From positions 1-14,815 of the forward strand of contig CAKQBC010000024.1 in NCBI GenBank assembly GCA_934215995.1: DNA of 14,815 bases, read 5' to 3'. The position numbers were made by a program, and so were the translations under genes. The notes beneath the pieces were generated by a model. The model was not told the DNA's origin. It did not search any database and saw nothing but the letters and a program-made list of their open reading frames with translations. This DNA comes from an uncultured Bacillus sp. (lineage in GTDB: Bacteria > Bacillota > Bacilli > Bacillales > DSM-1321). The first letter of the stretch is position 1; each line of letters begins with the position of its first letter. Shown here in pieces: positions 6,333 through 12,177 of this stretch.

Positions 6333-6362
6333 AAAAGGGAAATGGCTTGCCATCTCCCTTTT
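6333..6362 (+). terminator. Hairpin (partial terminator) between des and desK
   Basis: AAAAGGGA (6333-6340) pairs with TCCCTTTT (6355-6362), and ATGG (6342-6345) with CCAT (6350-6353) around a 4-base loop, with one A-C mismatch between the two stems. Only four U residues end the stem, so it should terminate des transcripts incompletely, allowing some read-through into desKR. It lies 23 bp before the desK start. Confidence 0.6.
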
Positions 6363-6385
6363 GCAATAGATAGAAGGTGAAATCC

Positions 6386-7528
6386 ATGTTCAGAAAATAC
6401 GCTTCCCATTTAAAAAATAACGGAATTGTCCCATATATTTGGGCGATTCTTTGCATTCTCCCATTTTATTTCATTGCCCAGTCCCCGTCCTCAATCAGGA
6501 TCAAGGCAGCAGGAATGGTTTTGATCGTGCTTTTTTTGGTCATTTATCGTGTAACTTATGTATCCCGGGGGTGGATTTTCTATGCATGGACGGTCCTCCT
6601 GATCAGTATCTCCACTATCATAACCATATTGTTCGGATATATGTATCTGGCTTTTTTTCTGGCTTTTTTGGTAGGGAATATTATTAAAAAGAAGCCTTTT
6701 TACGTATTTTATGTGATTCTGCTGGCAAGCATCCTTTTCTCCTTTTACATGGGGATTCTGCAGCAGGAGGCATTCTTCCTTCAGCAGCTTCCGTTCATCC
6801 TGATTACGTGGATGAGTGTCATCCTTTTGCCTTTCAATGTACGGAACGGAAAGGTAATGGGGAAACTGGAGGAAAAACTGGATGACGCCAATAAAAAAAT
6901 ATCTGAGCTTCTTATACTGGAAGAACGTGAAAGGATTGCGAGGGACCTGCATGATACACTTGGCCAGAAGCTATCTTTGATCGGATTGAAGAGCGACTTG
7001 GCACGGAGGCTCATAGACAAAAGTCCTGAAGAAGCCCGCAGTGAAATGATGGATGTGCAGCAGACAGCAAGGACAGCCTTGAACGAAGTCAGGCAAATGG
7101 TATCTTCGATGAGGGCAAGCCGTCTGGAAGATGAGTTGGTATTGGTCAGGCAATTGTTGGAGGCTGCTCAGATTGATTTTGAAGTGGAAGGGTTTGAAAA
7201 GAGAGAGGACAGTTCACTGCTGATTGAGAGCATCTTGAGCATGTGCCTTAAAGAAGCAATCACGAATGTCGTTAAACATAGCGGTGCATCAAAATGCAAA
7301 GTTTCATTGGAACAGAACTGGAAGGGAATCAACATGGCCATTCATGATAATGGCATGTTTACAGGGGATGCAATCGATTTCAACAAGGGGCATGGTTTGC
7401 GCGGGATGAAAGAACGGCTGGAATTTGTGAATGGCAGCCTGGACATTTCGAATGATGCAGGGACGAAAGTTACGATCAGTATTCCCAATGATGGAAAACA
7501 ATTGGCTGGAAAGGAGTCGTTGATTTGA
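6386..7528 (+). CDS. desK: Sensor histidine kinase DesK, membrane thermosensor
   Basis: DesK senses membrane order and phosphorylates or dephosphorylates DesR. The 380-residue protein starts with about five transmembrane segments between residues 15 and 150, then a linker, then a HisKA_3 dimerisation domain with the phospho-acceptor H189 in ERIARDLHDTLGQ (B. subtilis DesK uses H188). The catalytic domain shows the N box EAITNVVKHS (N294), the HDNG box around 320 and GHGLRGMKERL around 335-345. The ATG at 6386 has GAAGGTG six bases upstream; the GTG at 6377 lies inside that site and is rejected. The stop codon overlaps the desR start (TTGA), so the pair is translationally coupled. Confidence 0.95.
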   Translation: MFRKYASHLKNNGIVPYIWAILCILPFYFIAQSPSSIRIKAAGMVLIVLFLVIYRVTYVSRGWIFYAWTVLLISISTIITILFGYMYLAFFLAFLVGNIIKKKPFYVFYVILLASILFSFYMGILQQEAFFLQQLPFILITWMSVILLPFNVRNGKVMGKLEEKLDDANKKISELLILEERERIARDLHDTLGQKLSLIGLKSDLARRLIDKSPEEARSEMMDVQQTARTALNEVRQMVSSMRASRLEDELVLVRQLLEAAQIDFEVEGFEKREDSSLLIESILSMCLKEAITNVVKHSGASKCKVSLEQNWKGINMAIHDNGMFTGDAIDFNKGHGLRGMKERLEFVNGSLDISNDAGTKVTISIPNDGKQLAGKESLI

Positions 7529-8124
7529 TCAGGATTGTGATTGCGGAGGATCAGCAGATGCTTTTGGGGGCTTTCGGTTCCCTTCTTAGTCTGGAGGATG
7601 ACATGGAAGTTATCGGCAAGGCACAGAATGGGGAAGAAGCATTGGAACTGATAGCAAGGCTGAAGCCGGATGTGTGCATCATGGATATTGAGATGCCTGG
7701 CAAAACGGGCTTGGAAGTGGCTGAACATGTGAAAGGGAAAGGCTGCAAGGTCATCATCCTGACGACCTTTGCGAGAACAGGCTATTTTCAGCGGGCAATT
7801 GAAGCGGGTGTCTGCGGATATTTGCTCAAGGACAGTCCCAGTGAGGAACTGGCGAATTCCATCAGGAGCGTAATGGCAGGAAGACGCATATATGCCCCGG
7901 AATTGATGGTCGGTGCCTATGGGGAGGCAAACCCGTTAACTGATCGGGAGAAAGAAGTTCTTGGTTTGGTGGCTGAGGGGATGAACACGAAAGAGATTGC
8001 GGAAGAACTCAGTATTAAGACGGGCACAGTCAGAAATTATATTTCTGCCATCTTCGATAAACTTGATGTGAAGAATCGCATTGAAGCTATCACCCATTCG
8101 AAAGAAAAGGGCTGGTTCAAGTAA
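7525..8124 (+). CDS. desR: Response regulator DesR (NarL/LuxR type)
   Basis: This 199-residue regulator has a receiver domain at 1-120 with acidic residues E8-D9, phospho-acceptor D54 (MDIEMPG; also D54 in B. subtilis DesR), T80/T81 and K102. A LuxR-type helix-turn-helix spans about 137-197 (PLTDREKEVL, then NTKEIAEELSIKTGTVRNYI). It starts with TTG at 7525, overlapping the desK stop by four bases, eight bases after AAAGGAG. Once phosphorylated by DesK it should dimerise and activate des from the repeats at 5166-5194. A strong terminator follows at 8190. Confidence 0.95.
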   Translation: MIRIVIAEDQQMLLGAFGSLLSLEDDMEVIGKAQNGEEALELIARLKPDVCIMDIEMPGKTGLEVAEHVKGKGCKVIILTTFARTGYFQRAIEAGVCGYLLKDSPSEELANSIRSVMAGRRIYAPELMVGAYGEANPLTDREKEVLGLVAEGMNTKEIAEELSIKTGTVRNYISAIFDKLDVKNRIEAITHSKEKGWFK

Positions 8125-8142
8125 AGGAAATATATTTCCTTT
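8123..8142. repeat. Perfect 20-bp palindrome at the desR stop codon
   Basis: AAAGGAAATATATTTCCTTT reads identically on both strands and overlaps the last two bases of the desR stop codon. As RNA it folds as an 8-bp AU-rich stem with a TATA loop, and three U residues are part of the arm. It could be an mRNA 3' stem or a protein-binding site; it is not the main terminator. Confidence 0.6.
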
Positions 8143-8189
8143 GATCATTGACTGGCTGTTGCTGGATCATAAAACATGGATTAATAGAT

Positions 8190-8220
8190 AAGGCCGACGG
8201 ACTTGGAGTCGGCCTTTTTT
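8190..8220 (+). terminator. Rho-independent terminator of the des-desKR module
   Basis: AAGGCCGAC (8190-8198) pairs with GTCGGCCTT (8208-8216), followed by a run of T through 8220. This is a GC-rich 9-bp stem with a 9-base loop, an excellent intrinsic terminator. Confidence 0.95.
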
Positions 8221-8305
8221 ATATGGGGTGGAAAGCCATTTCATTTTAAGCATTCATTTTTTAGGCAGGTAACCAAATAGTAAGTAAACAGGCTGATTAC
8301 ATAGT

Positions 8306-8334
8306 ACTTCATCATGCCGTGATACATATAGATA
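8306..8334 (+). promoter_or_regulatory. Possible SigK-type (mother-cell) promoter of the coat gene
   Basis: AC at 8306-8307 and CATATAGATA at 8325-8334 with a 17-base spacer loosely resemble the SigK pattern AC-N16/17-CATANNNTA, with the final TA one base late. It is offered because the downstream gene is a coat protein; I see no good SigA promoter instead. Confidence 0.3.
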
Positions 8335-8367
8335 CAGGGAATATATGTAATTAGGGGGCGCGAGTGA

Positions 8368-9117
8368 ATGAATAAGGAGTTAGAAGGCAAAATTGTCCGC
8401 ATCGACCGGGGTGGGCCAGAGTCCAGAACGGGTAAACTGCTATCGGTCAACAGCGATTACTTTACTTTATTGACAGAGAAGGAAGGCATCATTTTCTATC
8501 AGGCACATCATATAAAAAGCCTGACTCAAAATGTGAAGCAGGGGCTTGAGTTTGGCTCTGATTTCGAAGATAAATATCAACTCAGGGCACCGCAGGATTT
8601 CAGATGTGTACTGGCAAGCCTGAAAAATTACTGGGTGAAAGTAAATCGTGGCGGTCCGGAAAGCATTGAAGGTGTATTAAGCGAAGTGTTGCCGGAATGC
8701 ATCATACTTGTAGCCAATGAAGAGGTGATTCGCATCTCCATTTTCCATATCCGCAGCATAAGCTATCAATTGAACGGCGGCAGAAAAAAAGAGAGTGAGT
8801 CAAAAAATAGCAGTGAATCAAGCAGCTGTGAAGAAAGCCAAAGCCGAGGCAGAGGCCGTGGCGAATCAGGCAACAGGGGCCGTGGTGAATCAGGCAATAG
8901 AGGGGAAGGCCGAGGCAGAGGCCGTGGTGAATCAGGCAATAGAGGGGAAGGCCGAGGCAGAGGCCGTGGTGAATCAGGCAATAGAGGGGAAAGCCGAGGC
9001 AGAGGCCGAAGCGAATCGGGCAACCGGGGAGAAAGCAGGCACCATCATAGAAGAAATGGATGCAGAAGATGTTCATGCAACAGCCGGAGGCAAAGTGACC
9101 CTGAATTTAGGAGGTAA
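8368..9117 (+). CDS. CotB-like spore coat protein with Arg/Gly-rich repeat tail
   Basis: Residues 1-135 contain two copies of the CotB module. Each has an RGGPES motif (14-19 and 94-99) followed by a beta-rich stretch ending in HHIKSL / FHIRSI, as in B. subtilis CotB, where RGGPES recurs in each module. Residues about 140-158 are a Ser/Glu/Lys linker. Residues 159-223 are a low-complexity tail of GRGRGRGESGNRGE-type repeats encoded by a 42-bp tandem array. The C terminus is His/Arg/Cys-rich (HHHRR, then CRRCSC). The product would assemble on the spore outer coat in the mother cell; the tail is analogous to the Ser/Arg/Lys-rich tails of CotB and CotG. At 249 residues it is shorter than CotB (about 380). 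The ATG at 8368 has AGGGGG nine bases upstream. Confidence 0.85.
   Translation: MNKELEGKIVRIDRGGPESRTGKLLSVNSDYFTLLTEKEGIIFYQAHHIKSLTQNVKQGLEFGSDFEDKYQLRAPQDFRCVLASLKNYWVKVNRGGPESIEGVLSEVLPECIILVANEEVIRISIFHIRSISYQLNGGRKKESESKNSSESSSCEESQSRGRGRGESGNRGRGESGNRGEGRGRGRGESGNRGEGRGRGRGESGNRGESRGRGRSESGNRGESRHHHRRNGCRRCSCNSRRQSDPEFRR
8842..9033 (+). repeat. 42-bp tandem repeat array inside the coat gene
   Basis: Two identical 42-bp units lie at 8908-8949 and 8950-8991, a diverged third at 8992-9033, and a diverged plus a shortened unit precede them from 8842. Each full unit encodes 14 residues (GRGRGRGESGNRGE). The near identity of the central units suggests recent slippage or unequal crossing-over, so copy number may vary between strains. 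Confidence 0.9.
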
Positions 9118-9127
9118 TGAAGGGGAT

Positions 9128-9155
9128 TGTCGCTTCCTCTTTATATGAAGCGACA
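9128..9155 (+). terminator. Hairpin after the CotB-like gene
   Basis: TGTCGCTTC (9128-9136) pairs perfectly with GAAGCGACA (9147-9155) and is followed by TATTTTAT, a plausible intrinsic terminator 10 bp after the stop. CATATTTTA at 9154-9162 also matches the SigK -10 pattern CATANNNTA exactly, but no AC lies at the right -35 distance. Confidence 0.7.
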
Positions 9156-9223
9156 TATTTTATCAGAAGGAAATAGACAAGTTATGGATTCTCGACTCTA
9201 ATCTGCAGGGAAGGAGTGAAATC

Positions 9224-9895
9224 ATGAATAAAAGCCTTAAGAACTTACTTGGGGAACTGGTTCAGCTTGAACTGGCGGGAAAGAGCTTGATCCATGGAAC
9301 GGCTATCGACTTGGGAAGCGATATCATTGTCGTATTTGACGGTAGGGGATATCTTTATATCCCGCTGAACCATATAAAAAATTTTAAAATGATCAGCAAA
9401 AATGATTTGGATTTTGAAATGGAGAAACCGAAGGAATTGCCGGAAATCAGCCTGGATCAGAACTTTTCCCTCCGTAAAGCATTGACTGCAGCAAAAGGCA
9501 TGTTCCTGGAAATCGGCGTGACGAATAAGGATACCCTTCACGGCTACATCACGAGCATTATGAATAATTATTTTGTTTTCCACTCGCCAATCTATAAGAC
9601 AATGTACATTACATTGAATCACCTGAAATGGCTAAGCCCGTATGCCGATAACAAAAAACCATACGGATTAAGTTCACAGGCTCCCCAAACCCCTTCGAAT
9701 ATATCCTTGGCTAGAAGCTTTGAAATCCAGGTTGAAAAGCTGACAGGGGAATTGGTCGTTTTTAATGTTGGTGAAAACAATGCATTGATAGGGAAAATTA
9801 ATCAAGTAGAGGAAAATATCATTGAATTCCAGACAGCGAGGGAGGAACCATATTTTCTAAATATGTACCATATCAAGACAGTTCACAAAGTATAA
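9224..9895 (+). CDS. CotB-module spore coat-like protein, three repeats
   Basis: The 223-residue protein contains three diverged copies of the module seen in the upstream coat gene, at about 9-54, 86-138 and 171-221. Each copy has a hydrophobic beta strand, a Gly-containing turn, a strand of the IIVVF / YFVFH / IIEFQ type, and a closing Y-x-x-x-N/Y-H-I/L-K sequence (HIK at 50-52, HLK at 133-135, HIK at 216-218). The RGGPES motif is absent and there is no repeat tail. The resemblance is in pattern rather than identity, so a spore coat role is inferred mainly from the neighbour. The ATG at 9224 lies 7 bases after AAGGAG. It ends about 85 bp before a strong two-way terminator. Confidence 0.7.
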   Translation: MNKSLKNLLGELVQLELAGKSLIHGTAIDLGSDIIVVFDGRGYLYIPLNHIKNFKMISKNDLDFEMEKPKELPEISLDQNFSLRKALTAAKGMFLEIGVTNKDTLHGYITSIMNNYFVFHSPIYKTMYITLNHLKWLSPYADNKKPYGLSSQAPQTPSNISLARSFEIQVEKLTGELVVFNVGENNALIGKINQVEENIIEFQTAREEPYFLNMYHIKTVHKV

Positions 9896-9981
9896 GGGCG
9901 ATTGATTTTGTAAAGCGGATGTGGGCCATGGCAGAAGGTAAATGTAAATTCAGGAAAAAAAGCCAAATGAAAGAAGAAAAC

Positions 9982-10014
9982 AATTCCCGCAAAAGAATAG
10001 TTTTTGCGGGAATT
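9982..10014. terminator. Bidirectional terminator between the coat gene and the M20 peptidase gene
   Basis: AATTCCCGCAAAA (9982-9994) pairs perfectly with TTTTGCGGGAATT (10002-10014) around a 7-base loop. A/T tracts on the inner arms and convergent flanking genes suggest a shared terminator, although neither side has a long U-run outside the stem. Confidence 0.75.
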
Positions 10015-10020
10015 CCTTAC

Positions 10021-11643
10021 TTATACTGTCTGCTTTTCATGCAGCTTGATGATATGCGTGAGTAGATGGGGCAGTTCACCGAAAGCGAACGGCAGGTATA
10101 GCCGTTCTGATTGCTTATGAGCGTCCTTTCCGATTGGGCCGACATTCAGGACTGGTGCATTGAATCTGGCGATATCCCGGAATGGGATATCATACAATTC
10201 ATTATCTCCCGGGAGATTTGCGTTAAATGTCTCCATTTCCCCGATAGATGCCTGCAGGGTCGCATAGCTTAAATCGGAAATCCCATTAAAATAACTGACC
10301 GGCTGCATGTCGTATCCGAACCTTTTCTTGGCGTAATCAATCAGGGACGCTGAAAGTTCATTGATCACAGGTTCTTCTTCCGTATTGACGGCAGGATAAT
10401 AAGGAGGAGCAAAAAATAGGATGGCCATCGGGGCCAGTTCCTTGCAAATGGTCGCAAGCTGATCGACGATGTCGATTGACTGAACCCGGTTATCGCCTTT
10501 CCGTTCTTTGGCGATTGAATGTTCCAGGCTAGCTATATAGGTTTCGCTTGTTTTTTCAATCGCATACTCCTTTAGCTCCTTATAAGTGATCACTTTGATT
10601 TTCGGAGGCCGGGTGTGCCCGGCATTCAGCTTCAGGAATTTATTCTGGAGCGATGCCTCCATTTTTTTTGCTGTTTTTGTGGACAGACCGACCAGAATAT
10701 CCATTATTTCTGCCGGATTTCTATTCATCAGAAATGCATTATATAGAGACACAGACCGGTCCGGAATCTGTGCGGAATACTCTTTTTTCAAATCCTTTTG
10801 CCAAAGGATAGTCGGCGGAGGGCTGCTTTGGCCGTTGACGGACTCACAGAGCAGTTCATTCCATTCCATCTCCTGTGTGAACATCGACGACATCCAGGCA
10901 GCATTTACGCCGGATAGCGGTTCACCTACATGGGTTTCCTTGCCATAGCAAAGGATGCCGGGCAAAATTTTCCCGATGGACCCGGTATAGAAATAATGGT
11001 TATCATCATGGACGCTTTGGGTGAACATAGGCTCAGAGTTTAAAAACAGCGTGTAATCCAGTGAATGTGTTTCCGTCAGCTCAAGCAGTTTAGGTATCGC
11101 TTCTCTCATTCCGACGGAATTTACTTCCTCATCGGGGACAGACAGGAGCAGTAAATTCACATTCCAGTCTTCGGCTGATGCCCGTTCCAATAGGGAGATA
11201 TGCTGGACGATGCCGCATTTCATATCCATTGTCCCGCGCCCGAAAAGCCAGTCTCCGCTTTCAAGATCGAGGCGGGCTTGCGGTGAAAGCAATTCGGGAT
11301 GATTCTTAAGCTCCTTTGTCAGCTCCTCCGGCAAGCAGGCGAGATGTTTCAGCTTGCCGTAATCCTCTACATCGACTACATCAAAATGACTGACCATGAT
11401 CACTGTTTTTTTGGCTCCTTCATGCTTATAAAGAGCCGTGAGAAAATAGCGGCTGTCTGTCGTTATATGAATGTCAACCAGTCCGGGATTTGCTTCGAAA
11501 TAAGGGATTCGCAGGATATGCTGCTGTATTCGCAGCGGAATATGCTTTTCTTCCTCAGAAAGTGTAATGCTCTTATAGGATACCAGGTCATTTAACAAAT
11601 GAAGCATCTGGTCCGGTGTTTGCATGTGGAGTATTGCGGTCAT
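10021..11643 (-). CDS. RocB-like M20 family zinc peptidase/deacylase
   Basis: This 540-residue metallohydrolase has the M20 motifs: H86-F-D88 (VSHFDVVD), D140 in GRGTMDMKCG, E172-E173 in PDEEVNS, and a late His in GKDAHKQSERLY near residue 514. The length and the sequence around YFEAN, GDWLFGRGTMDMK and FFAPPYYP are those of the RocB family (arginine utilisation, about 565 residues in B. subtilis), which is longer than ordinary M20 aminoacylases. RocB's exact reaction is not established to my knowledge. No other roc gene is nearby, and the promoter looks SigA-type rather than SigL-type, so it need not belong to arginine catabolism. The ATG at 11643 has AAAGGGGA about 11 bases upstream, a rather long spacing. 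Confidence 0.85.
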   Translation of the reverse strand: MTAILHMQTPDQMLHLLNDLVSYKSITLSEEEKHIPLRIQQHILRIPYFEANPGLVDIHITTDSRYFLTALYKHEGAKKTVIMVSHFDVVDVEDYGKLKHLACLPEELTKELKNHPELLSPQARLDLESGDWLFGRGTMDMKCGIVQHISLLERASAEDWNVNLLLLSVPDEEVNSVGMREAIPKLLELTETHSLDYTLFLNSEPMFTQSVHDDNHYFYTGSIGKILPGILCYGKETHVGEPLSGVNAAWMSSMFTQEMEWNELLCESVNGQSSPPPTILWQKDLKKEYSAQIPDRSVSLYNAFLMNRNPAEIMDILVGLSTKTAKKMEASLQNKFLKLNAGHTRPPKIKVITYKELKEYAIEKTSETYIASLEHSIAKERKGDNRVQSIDIVDQLATICKELAPMAILFFAPPYYPAVNTEEEPVINELSASLIDYAKKRFGYDMQPVSYFNGISDLSYATLQASIGEMETFNANLPGDNELYDIPFRDIARFNAPVLNVGPIGKDAHKQSERLYLPFAFGELPHLLTHIIKLHEKQTV

Positions 11644-11665
11644 TATTTGCCAATCCCCTTTCCTT

Positions 11666-11706
11666 GTATAATATTCTAATTATACAGAACAGTCTTCAAT
11701 GTTCAA
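11666..11706 (-). promoter_or_regulatory. SigA promoter and overlapping inverted repeat of the M20 gene
   Basis: On the minus strand TTGAAC (11706-11701), a 16-base spacer and TATAAT (11684-11679) form a good SigA promoter. An inverted repeat GTATAAT (11666-11672) / ATTATAC (11679-11685) covers the -10 box and start site, where a repressor would act. The half-sites recall Fur/PerR boxes, but the 6-base spacing is wrong for those. Confidence 0.6.
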
Positions 11707-11783
11707 TCAGCCTAATTATATAGAATCGAGCATAGAGAATAGAAAATGATCAATAAGGGAAGGAGAAGGGCAGAAATTTGGTG

Positions 11784-11909
11784 TTATCCCCAATGAGTGG
11801 ATAAATGAAGCTTAAACTGTGGATAATTAACAGAAAAATTAAACTATTATAACGCGGGAAGGAACAGTTATGCACATTATTTGGATAAATGTGGATAGCT
11901 ATATCCACA
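11784..11909. other. DnaA-box cluster
   Basis: Seven 9-mers equal or one base away from TTATCCACA or its TTWTNCACA variants lie within 126 bp: TTATCCCCA 11784-11792 (+), TTATCCACT 11804-11796 (-), TTATCCACA 11826-11818 (-, perfect), TTATGCACA 11868-11876 (+, fits TTWTNCACA), TTATCCAAA 11888-11880 (-), CTATCCACA 11898-11890 (-), ATATCCACA 11901-11909 (+). The last two form an inverted repeat with 8-bp arms and a 4-base centre. Clusters of this kind occur outside oriC in B. subtilis and help to restrain replication initiation or to control transcription. Confidence 0.7.
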
Positions 11910-12019
11910 AAACGTTTGGAATAATTCTTCGTATGTCGTCAGTAATCCTGCTCATTAAACCAATTGCCACGGAATTGTCTAAATAATTGTATTATTATGT
12001 GAAAAGAGTGTGAAGTCCC

Positions 12020-12048
12020 TTGTTTCTTGAAAAAAGAGGGAGTATGAT
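12020..12048 (+). promoter_or_regulatory. Possible SigA promoter upstream of the DoxX leader
   Basis: TTGTTT (12020-12025), a 17-base spacer and TATGAT (12043-12048) form a fair SigA promoter. Transcripts would start near 12055, just at the hairpin that contains the start-stop pair. A second candidate, TTGTCT (12082-12087), 17 bases, TATAAA (12105-12110), lies closer to the gene. Confidence 0.4.
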
Positions 12049-12054
12049 AAAAAC

Positions 12055-12100
12055 ATAGAAAGGGAGTTAAAAAATGTAAGGTTGTCTCTCTCCTTTCTAT
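12055..12100 (+). promoter_or_regulatory. Leader hairpin enclosing an SD-ATG-TAA start-stop element
   Basis: ATAGAAAGG (12055-12063) pairs with CCTTTCTAT (12092-12100), and GAG (12064-12066) with CTC (12088-12090) with one bulged T. The left arm contains AAGGGAG (12060-12066); seven bases later ATG (12074-12076) is followed immediately by TAA (12077-12079). This is a ribosome binding site with an initiation codon and no coding capacity. Whether it is transcribed or functional is unknown. Confidence 0.4.
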
Positions 12101-12138
12101 AATGTATAAAAGCCGGCTTTCAATTTTTTTATCAGTAT

Positions 12139-12156
12139 TTGTGAAAACATTCACAA
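12139..12156. promoter_or_regulatory. Rex operator-like site upstream of the DoxX gene
   Basis: TTGTGAA-AACA-TTCACAA matches the Gram-positive Rex (NADH-sensing repressor) consensus TTGTGAAWWWWTTCACAA in 17 of 18 positions, with both 7-bp arms perfect. It lies about 20 bases before the DoxX start and downstream of the promoter candidates, suitable for repression by roadblock. Confidence 0.65.
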
Positions 12157-12177
12157 TAAACAAAGGAATAGATGGAG

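Larger units (their letters stand above)
11644..12177. other. Large intergenic region between the M20 gene and DoxX gene
   Basis: This 534-bp stretch has no credible coding sequence. It holds the M20 promoter (11666-11706), a DnaA-box cluster (11784-11909), AT-rich DNA around 11970-12000, a possible promoter plus hairpin with a start-stop codon pair (12020-12100), a second possible promoter (12083-12111) and a Rex-like operator (12139-12156). The open frames that cross it on the minus strand lack ribosome binding sites and run into DoxX antisense. Confidence 0.7.

Noticed and set aside
8842..9033. CRISPR array
   Set aside because: The repeats are directly tandem with no unique spacers and lie in a coding frame.
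8702..9076. Two minus-strand frames with Pro/Leu/Arg repeats opposite the coat gene
   Set aside because: Shadows of the tandem repeat; no ribosome binding site or recognisable domain.
8795..9148. Alternate plus-strand frame rich in Ala/Glu/Val across the coat repeats
   Set aside because: No ribosome binding site at its start; the CotB-type frame has family motifs upstream and a good start. Openness follows from a 42-bp repeat without stops.
9928..10080. Short plus-strand frame starting with an ATG at 9928 and crossing the terminator
   Set aside because: No ribosome binding site, and it runs through the two-way terminator and into the M20 gene antisense.
11666..11685. PerR/Fur box reading of the repeat before the M20 gene
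   Set aside because: Half-sites resemble those boxes, but the 6-base separation does not fit the single-base spacing of the PerR consensus.
11784..11909. Chromosomal or plasmid replication origin
   Set aside because: DnaA-type boxes are present, but no dnaA, dnaN, rep or partition gene adjoins and no clear AT-rich unwinding repeats are seen; a titration or regulatory cluster is the more modest reading.
12110..12136. AAAGCCGGCTTT followed by a T-run as a terminator before DoxX
   Set aside because: The palindrome has no loop; only a four-pair AU-rich stem with a CCGG loop could form, too weak to terminate.
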